From positions 496,001-560,000 of the forward strand of contig NZ_CP100350.1 in NCBI RefSeq assembly GCF_024204685.1: a stretch of 64,000 bases of DNA, in the 5' to 3' direction. The notes under the pieces were generated by a model. The model was given only the letters and a program-made list of their open reading frames with translations. It was not told where the DNA came from and made no database searches. A program made the translations under genes and the position numbers. This DNA is from Gilvimarinus sp. DA14. Its GTDB lineage: Bacteria > Pseudomonadota > Gammaproteobacteria > Pseudomonadales > Cellvibrionaceae. How positions within the stretch are numbered: the stretch's first letter is position 1; each line of letters opens with the position of its first letter. Shown piece after piece: positions 58,885 through 64,000 of this stretch.

Positions 58885-60105
58885 ATGTACAACAGCGGGT
58901 GGTGCTGGTTTCAGGACCCCCGCGCCATCGTCCACAACGGCAAGTTGCTGGTGGGCGGTGTTGCCGGCAACGGTCGCGGTGACGCGGCCGTTGGCGTTTA
59001 CGATTTAGAGCGCGACGCTCTGCTGGGTCGCACCACCCTGCACGATCAATTTGATCATGACGACCACAACTCCCCCGTTTTCTACGCCCGCCCAGACGGC
59101 AGTGTGTTAAGCGTCTATGCGCGTCACAGCACTGAAAACATCCATTACTACCGCATATCCAACAGCGACGACTATTTAAGCTGGGGTGACGAAAAAACCA
59201 AAACCTACGACGACTCTGTCACCTATATGAACCTGTTTGCCCTTAACGATGGCAAGCTGTACAACTTCTATCGCGGCGTTGACTGGAACCCCACCATGGT
59301 TGTCTCCAGCGATCACGGCAAAACCTGGGGTGAAGAGACGCACTTTATTCAAAATGAAGTCGAAGGCCGTCACCGCCCTTACGCCCGCTACACCAGCAAT
59401 GGCACAGACACCATTGGTATCTCGTTTACCGATGCCCATCCGCGCGATTACGGCACCAGCATTTACTACGCCGAATTTCGCGATGGTAACTTCTACCAAG
59501 TAGACGGCACGTTTATCAAAAACCTGGCAAAAGATGGTCCCCTAAAACCCTCTGAGGCTGAAAAAATCTTTACCGGTGGTGGCGGCGGGTTTCGCAGCGT
59601 AGAGTTGAGCGCGCAAAACAGCGCCTGGACCAGCGCCGTAGAAATAGACAGCCAGGGTCACCCACACATCGCCTACTCTTTGTATCTGAGTAACGACGAC
59701 CAGCGCTATCGCATTGCGTCATGGAACGGCGAAAAGTGGATTGATCGCGAAGTAGCCCACGCCGGCAGTCGTTTGTACGAACGCGAAGCCAGCTATACCG
59801 GCTTAATCACTCTGGATCCAGCTGATCCTCAGCGCGTGGTTATCTCTACCGATGTCGACCCCACCAATGGTGAAGCTCTGGGTGGGAAACATCAGATTTT
59901 TACCGCGCAGGTAACATCGGCGGACGAAACTGCCTCCATCGATTGGCAGCGCTTGTCCTTTGATGACCACCGCCACAACATCCGCCCCATGGTGGTAAAC
60001 GACGGCGAGCACAAATTGGTGCTGTGGTCGCGAGGCCAGTACAACACCTACACGGATTATTATCTGGATACCGTGGGACTGGATTTAAAAGCAGCGATTC
60101 ACTGA
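58885..60105 (+). CDS. BNR_4-type beta-propeller protein, possible polysaccharide lyase or sialidase-fold enzyme
   Basis: 406 aa from the first ATG, but the frame is open back to 58855. The sequence starts inside a conserved BNR_4 opening (SGWCWFQDPRAIVHNGKLLVGG). Repeated Asp-box-like blades follow: HDDHNSPVFYARPDGSVLSVYARHS, SSDHGKTWGEE, RPYARYTSNGTDTIGISFTDAHP. His and Tyr residues in these blades resemble those in propeller-type ulvan lyases (PL24/PL25), but that is only suggestive. There is no signal peptide and no RBS before ATG 58885, odd for a polysaccharide enzyme. Either it is expressed by slippage as a fusion with the GH105 lipoprotein, or a one-base frameshift has split a single gene. 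Confidence 0.8.
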   Translation: MYNSGWCWFQDPRAIVHNGKLLVGGVAGNGRGDAAVGVYDLERDALLGRTTLHDQFDHDDHNSPVFYARPDGSVLSVYARHSTENIHYYRISNSDDYLSWGDEKTKTYDDSVTYMNLFALNDGKLYNFYRGVDWNPTMVVSSDHGKTWGEETHFIQNEVEGRHRPYARYTSNGTDTIGISFTDAHPRDYGTSIYYAEFRDGNFYQVDGTFIKNLAKDGPLKPSEAEKIFTGGGGGFRSVELSAQNSAWTSAVEIDSQGHPHIAYSLYLSNDDQRYRIASWNGEKWIDREVAHAGSRLYEREASYTGLITLDPADPQRVVISTDVDPTNGEALGGKHQIFTAQVTSADETASIDWQRLSFDDHRHNIRPMVVNDGEHKLVLWSRGQYNTYTDYYLDTVGLDLKAAIH

Positions 60106-60118
60106 CAGGCGTTTTGCG

Positions 60119-60141
60119 CTGCCCCCCGCGTCGGGGGGCAG
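60119..60141. terminator. GC-rich hairpin between convergent genes
   Basis: CTGCCCCCCG / CGGGGGGCAG forms a perfect 10-bp stem with loop CGT, 13 bases after the BNR stop and 14 bases beyond the cysteine hydrolase 3' end. No T-run is present on either side, so termination may be Rho-assisted. Confidence 0.6.
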
Positions 60142-60155
60142 TCGCACACCACTAT

Positions 60156-60851
60156 TTAAACTTGTTGCAACGCTTGCACTAAGGCTTGGCTGTCGCTGTA
60201 AGCGCCAAAAATACCGCCCTCGTGACTGATACTATTAAGAGTGTGCTCGTGCAGACTTTGTGTAGCGGCGCCACAGCAATCGCTTAACAATAAACAATCG
60301 AACCCCCGGTCGTTAGCGTCGCGCATGGTTGAGGACACACAAACATCGGTGGTGACTCCGAGCAAAATAAGGTTGCGAATATTCCTCACCCTAAGTATGT
60401 GCTCGAAGTCGGTGGCGTAGAAGGCGCTGTTACCCGGTTTGTCGACCACAATCTCCCCCGCTTGCGGCGCAAAGCCCGGGTAAAAGTCACACCCCGGCTC
60501 GCCGCGCACCAGCAAGCGCCCCAGAGGCCCCTGTTTACCCACGGGCGAATTCTGACGCTGCGCTTTACGGCGCTTATTGTCCTGTAAGTCCAGCAACTCC
60601 GGGCGATGACTTTCACGAGTATGAATGATTAAAAACGGTTGCTGCCGCGCCGCCTGTAAAAAATCCTGGGCTGGCTTAATTGCCTGGCGCAGATGATCGA
60701 TATTTTCACCGAGGCTGGCAAAGTAGCCCTCTTGGGCGAGAAAATCCCGCTGCATATCAATCACAACCACCGCCGTATTGCGCGCGCTCCACTGGCCCGC
60801 CAGGGGCCAGGGATAAGGGGTTGCCTGCTCGATGGATGCCCACTCGCTCAT
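60156..60851 (-). CDS. Isochorismatase-like cysteine amidohydrolase
   Basis: 231 aa from ATG 60851, overlapping the upstream stop (ATGA). Catalytic triad: Asp in VVIDMQRDFL, Lys in VVDKPGNSAFYATD, and Cys in GVTTDVCVSSTMRDANDRGFD. The NKRRK...SPVGKQGPLGRLLVRGEPG segment resembles biuret or ureidoacrylate amidohydrolases seen near urea-carboxylase genes. Coupling to a urea-type binding protein supports hydrolysis of an amide or ureide nitrogen source. Specific substrate uncertain. Confidence 0.85.
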   Translation of the reverse strand: MSEWASIEQATPYPWPLAGQWSARNTAVVVIDMQRDFLAQEGYFASLGENIDHLRQAIKPAQDFLQAARQQPFLIIHTRESHRPELLDLQDNKRRKAQRQNSPVGKQGPLGRLLVRGEPGCDFYPGFAPQAGEIVVDKPGNSAFYATDFEHILRVRNIRNLILLGVTTDVCVSSTMRDANDRGFDCLLLSDCCGAATQSLHEHTLNSISHEGGIFGAYSDSQALVQALQQV

Positions 60852-61903
60852 TGTTGTGCCTCTAGCATCCAATCGGTCGCAAAACGCAAATTGACGTTAG
60901 ACTCGCTACCCAGCACGTCGCCAGTGCCCGTTTCAATGCCGATAAAATTAGCATCCGGGGCGCCCTCACCCAGTAGGCCGTGCTCGAAAGCAAAGCCTGT
61001 GATGTTTTGCATGGTTTCGCTAAATTGCGCAGAGGTCACATAAGCGACACTCTCTTCGGCGCTGAAAAAGTCAATGGTGGCCAGTTGCGACTTTAAATCC
61101 TGGGGGCTGGTATTCAGCTGTTCAGCCATGTAAGCGACAAACGCTTCGTGCTCCGGGTGGGTCGGATCGAGCATGGCGATAGTTTCATACCAGGCGCCGG
61201 CAATGGCGTTACCCAGGTTGGGTTCACGTGCCAGCGTCTGGGTGTGCACAATTAATCCGTCGACGATTTCGCCGCGAATATCGGCCGAATCAAACACCAG
61301 CGTTGTGTCCTCAAACTGGTTGAGAATCTGGCTGAGCTGGGGTTTCCAGGTGGCCACGACTTGGGTGCTTTCGTCGGTGAAAATTGAGCCTATGTCGGCA
61401 TCCGAGGTGTTCACCACCGTCACATCCTGCTCGCTCAGCCCGACGCTGTCGAGCGCACGCGCCAGCATATAGTGTGAACCAGACAGCTCTACCAGGTTGA
61501 TACGCTTGCCTTTAATATCCGCCAATTGCGCGTCTTTACCGCGCATCACAATACCGTCACTGCCCACCGAGGTGCTCAGGGGCAGCACCACAGTTGTGTC
61601 TACGCCGGAACCGGCGGGAATGGTGAGCGCATCCAGGGTGATCGCCACCGAGCCGTCAAAGGTGCCGGCGGCAAACTGCGTTTGCGCTTCAATGTAGTCG
61701 TTCAGTTGCACCGCCTGGAGATCAAAGCCGTATTTATCGCCCCATTTGGCGAGAATACCGTGGTCCTCGGCATACCCCAGGGGCATAGTACCGGCGTAAA
61801 TGGTCCAGGCGATTTTGTACTGCTCTTCGGCCTGGGCTAAGGGCGCGCAGGCTGTCAGAGCTAAAGTGGCATAGCCAAGGGGGCGGACAAATGTTTTAAA
61901 CAT
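60848..61903 (-). CDS. ABC transporter substrate-binding protein, urea-carboxylase-region type
   Basis: 351 aa with a signal peptide ending APLAQA. The mature part (YKIAWTIYAGTMPLGYAEDHGILAKW; VQLNDYIEAQTQF; NLVELSGSHYMLARALDSVGLSE; TVVNTSDADI) strongly resembles the NMT1/SsuA-like periplasmic proteins encoded near urea carboxylase and labelled putative urea transport binding proteins. No permease or ATPase gene is in the window; the next minus-strand gene downstream is the cysteine hydrolase. Uptake of urea, a ureide or another amide is inferred. Confidence 0.83.
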   Translation of the reverse strand: MFKTFVRPLGYATLALTACAPLAQAEEQYKIAWTIYAGTMPLGYAEDHGILAKWGDKYGFDLQAVQLNDYIEAQTQFAAGTFDGSVAITLDALTIPAGSGVDTTVVLPLSTSVGSDGIVMRGKDAQLADIKGKRINLVELSGSHYMLARALDSVGLSEQDVTVVNTSDADIGSIFTDESTQVVATWKPQLSQILNQFEDTTLVFDSADIRGEIVDGLIVHTQTLAREPNLGNAIAGAWYETIAMLDPTHPEHEAFVAYMAEQLNTSPQDLKSQLATIDFFSAEESVAYVTSAQFSETMQNITGFAFEHGLLGEGAPDANFIGIETGTGDVLGSESNVNLRFATDWMLEAQQ

Positions 61904-61984
61904 AGCGATGATTCCGTCATTGAGTCAGTGTCAGACACACCCTACCCCGGCACCAAGCGCCAAAAAATGACAATAAATACCCGC

Positions 61985-62920
61985 TTACTTGTCAGTTTGT
62001 GCAAGTGTTGTCTGAGTCAGCAAATCCAGCGCTTCAGCGATAATGAAGCGGCTTTTCTCTTCAGTTTTGCGGTGTGCCAGGGTCATTACCGAGCCCCGCT
62101 TGATCTGTTTGGCAAGAATCGGCACCAGTCGCCCCGCGCTGACAAACTGGGCCGCGTACTGGGCGGGCATAAAGCCGACATAGCGCCCCGAGAGAATCAG
62201 AAAGGCAATGGCTTCAAGGTTGGCGGTGTAGCTGACATCACCCAAGAGGTCATAACCGAGACACGCAATGTCGGACTCGTTGAGGAAATTGCGGGCGGCA
62301 AAGTTCTGATGTTTGAGTTCATTCAGTAAACGCTCACCGCCCACCCCTTGTACCTGCAAGCGCGCGGCCGGGTTGTCCGGCGCGGCGTAAAGATAATCCA
62401 GCTCTTCGTATATGGGGCGATACTGCAGCGCATCGTGGTAGCGCTCGAAGATGCCCAAAGCAATGTCGATGCGTTTATCCAGCAGATATTTTTCTAGCTC
62501 GTAGGGAGTTTTCACATACAAATCGATGTGCAGAGCAGACGAAAAATGCTCGCCCAATTCGGTGATGGCGCGATCGAGGCGAAAACGAGTTTCGCCGATA
62601 ATATTGTCGATCACGCCGATGGCGAGGCGACCCGAGCCATGCCCACCTAAACTTTCAGTGCGGTGCTCAAAAGAGCGAAACGAGGCGAACAACTTAAGCG
62701 CTTCATCGGCCACCTGCTGCCCCTCCGGGGTAAGGCGAAACCCCTGTCGGCCGCGCTCGCAGAGTGTGAGGCCCAGGCGCGCCTCAAGTGCGCTAAGACT
62801 GCGACTGATGGCCGATGCGTCTTTATTGAGCAGCGTTTGTGCGTTGGAGATGCCATTGGCCTCTATCACCGCTAAAAATACTTCCAGCCCTTTGATGGCG
62901 CTGCTATCAATTTTGATCAT
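61985..62920 (-). CDS. LysR-family transcriptional regulator
   Basis: 311 aa from ATG 62920 (MIKIDSSAIKGLEVFLAVIE); the longer frame to 63037 lacks an RBS. N-terminal winged helix: ISNAQTLLNKDASAISRSLSALEARLGLTL, with RGRQGFRLTPEGQQVADEA following. The remainder is a periplasmic-binding-type effector domain. It is upstream of the binding-protein/hydrolase pair on the same strand, with 81 bases between, and likely regulates it. It may also affect the divergent TBDR. Confidence 0.9.
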   Translation of the reverse strand: MIKIDSSAIKGLEVFLAVIEANGISNAQTLLNKDASAISRSLSALEARLGLTLCERGRQGFRLTPEGQQVADEALKLFASFRSFEHRTESLGGHGSGRLAIGVIDNIIGETRFRLDRAITELGEHFSSALHIDLYVKTPYELEKYLLDKRIDIALGIFERYHDALQYRPIYEELDYLYAAPDNPAARLQVQGVGGERLLNELKHQNFAARNFLNESDIACLGYDLLGDVSYTANLEAIAFLILSGRYVGFMPAQYAAQFVSAGRLVPILAKQIKRGSVMTLAHRKTEEKSRFIIAEALDLLTQTTLAQTDK

Positions 62921-63171
62921 ACATTCGTGTCCGCTGTGTGCTGCTTTGCCTCTAAGAGCATACAGACAAGTCTCTTCGAGCGGAATTTTTTGGCTCACCA
63001 GCCAATCTGGTAGCGCTGCTCGCCACCCTATCCACATATAGCCGCAGGATTGTAGCGCCTAAATTCTTTGCCGCGCCGACCAGCTAGGCAAAAGCGCTGA
63101 ATCTGTATTGGCGCAAAAAGCATTGTTCTGTGCAAACTTTGAACACCTGGGTAAAGCTATGTAAACAAAAG

Positions 63172-63185
63172 TGTAACCGTTTACA
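63172..63185. promoter_or_regulatory. LacI-family-type operator
   Basis: TGTAACCGTTTACA fits the LacI/GalR-family dyad TGNAANCGNTTNCA exactly. A half-site-like TGTAAAC lies 13 bases before it, and a TATAAA -10-like box is at about 63210. It stands in the 436-base non-coding region (62921-63356) upstream of the final TBDR, so a sugar-responsive repressor is expected; none is encoded in the window. Confidence 0.6.
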
Positions 63186-63356
63186 TAAATCGTTAAGGTC
63201 CCGCCCTAGCTATAAAAGATCGGATAAATAGCACATAAAAATTTACCGCTTCTCGCGTCATCTGAACGGAGCCGTGCAGCATGAGGTTTTGCCCACCTAA
63301 TAACCTCAGAAGCGCGTGAAGCGATTCCATAATTGATAAAAAATGAGGATGCCCAT

Positions 63357-64000
63357 ATGCAAAATAAACAACAAAAGCGTTTACTATCATTAGCCGTAGC
63401 GGCCGTATCTGCAGGCCTAACAGCCCTACCCGCAAGCGCACAGAATACTACCGATGAGTCTTTAGGACAGCTGGAAGAAGTGGTTGTCATCGGTATTCGT
63501 GGATCGCAAGAGGCGGCCGTGGATATCAAACGAGACTCTTCAATTATTGTCGACTCGATTGTTGCTGAAGACATTGGCAAGCTTCCGGACGTGACCATTG
63601 CTGACTCGCTTCAGCGTGTAACCGGTGTGCAAATACAGCGTACCGCCGGGGAAGGCACCAGCCTTAATATTCGCGGTATGCCGCAGGTTTTGACCACCCT
63701 GAATGGCGAGCAGTTTTTGAGCCCCTGGTCCATTACCGATGTTGGAGCCAACTACTCCGATATTCCCGCCACCATGATCTCCGGTGTAGACGTGTACAAA
63801 TCGCAAAGCGCGGCCCTGTCTGTGGGCGGTATTTCTGGCGTTGTGGATTTAAAAACCCGTCGCCCGCGCAATCTTGACCAGGGTTGGACCGCTGCTGCCG
63901 GCGCCGAGATGTCGCAGGGCTCCATCACTGAAGAAGACAACTACAACTTCAATGCGTTTGTCGGCTACAACGGTGACCGTTTTGGTTTTACCCTGGGTGG
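63357..64000 (+). CDS. TonB-dependent receptor, N-terminal part (runs off window)
   Basis: 214 codons visible. ATG 63357 has GAGGA seven bases upstream. Signal peptide (cleaved after PASAQ), TonB-box region LEEVVVIGIRGSQEAAVDIKRD, then a plug: KLPDVTIADSLQRVTGVQIQRTAGEGTSLNIRGMPQVLTTLNGEQ and VDVYKSQSAALSVGGISGVVDLKTRRP. This is the large carbohydrate-type TBDR class of Cellvibrio/Saccharophagus/Caulobacter. The LacI-type operator upstream supports sugar regulation. The substrate might be linked to the GH105/GH43 genes, but other genes intervene. Confidence 0.93.
   Translation, partial: MQNKQQKRLLSLAVAAVSAGLTALPASAQNTTDESLGQLEEVVVIGIRGSQEAAVDIKRDSSIIVDSIVAEDIGKLPDVTIADSLQRVTGVQIQRTAGEGTSLNIRGMPQVLTTLNGEQFLSPWSITDVGANYSDIPATMISGVDVYKSQSAALSVGGISGVVDLKTRRPRNLDQGWTAAAGAEMSQGSITEEDNYNFNAFVGYNGDRFGFTLG

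Noticed and set aside
61904-61984. Possible riboswitch before the NMT1-like binding protein
   Set aside because: Looked for the TPP-riboswitch CTGAGA core and long-range pairing because the protein family resembles ThiY; neither is present.

Overview
The window looks like a chromosome segment of a marine or plant-biomass-degrading gammaproteobacterium, most likely Cellvibrionaceae (Saccharophagus/Teredinibacter/Simiduia/Gilvimarinus type). The inference rests on a CBM2-GH5 cellulase with a poly-serine linker, several secreted glycoside hydrolases, many TonB-dependent receptors (TBDRs), GAT(A/T)AT-type Fur boxes and a linked purEK pair. No rRNA, tRNA, CRISPR or prophage was found. Gene order is compact, with many ATGA or TAATG stop/start overlaps.

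Region 1 (1-9.7 kb) is iron-starvation biology. Five good-to-fair Fur-box-like palindromes flank these genes. On the minus strand are a partial membrane protein, a flavodoxin followed by a small helical (TPR-like) protein, a YceI protein, and an operon fumC - paralogue of that helical protein - 60-aa ORF - CysH-like protein. This is an iron-sparing set: flavodoxin replaces ferredoxin and class II fumarase replaces Fe-S fumarase. Divergent from fumC is a five-gene operon (PepSY membrane protein, DUF2271, DUF4198, membrane-anchored diflavin reductase, IroE-like esterase) that looks like a periplasmic machine for reducing or hydrolysing ferri-siderophores.

Region 2 (9.7-16 kb): an RND efflux pump with its adaptor, and purEK. 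Region 3 (16-23.7 kb): an operon of a TBDR, two flavin-dependent halogenases and an SGNH lipoprotein esterase. Region 4 (24-31.9 kb): a Tat-exported two-subunit molybdenum hydroxylase with XdhC and MocA-like maturation factors, an AraC regulator, an MFS exporter and an alpha/beta hydrolase.

Region 5 (32-39 kb): a Tat-exported GH43, a cyclophilin-like/cupin/SDR trio and a GH2 beta-galactosidase-type lipoprotein. Region 6 (39-44.8 kb): a CzcCBA-type metal efflux system preceded by a small Cys/His-rich exported protein. Region 7 (44.8-50.4 kb): an AT-rich orphan lipoprotein, a decayed REP-associated transposase, and a large HD-GYP sensor carrying an extracytoplasmic solute-binding domain, divergent from the cellulase. 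Region 8 (50.4-56.5 kb): the GH5 cellulase, then a Fur-controlled siderophore receptor with DUF3649, PepSY and DUF3325 membrane proteins.

Region 9 (56.5-64 kb): a GH43 lipoprotein divergent from a GH105 unsaturated uronyl hydrolase. The GH105 gene ends in an A10 tract, and a one-base slip there would fuse it in frame to the following BNR beta-propeller gene. Then come a cysteine hydrolase and a urea-carboxylase-type substrate-binding protein, a LysR regulator, and the start of another TBDR behind a LacI-type operator. The most unusual items are the GH105/BNR slippage junction, the Fur-controlled iron-sparing and reduction gene sets, the halogenase-TBDR operon, and an RBS separated from its start codon by a stem-loop in the halogenase-operon TBDR leader.
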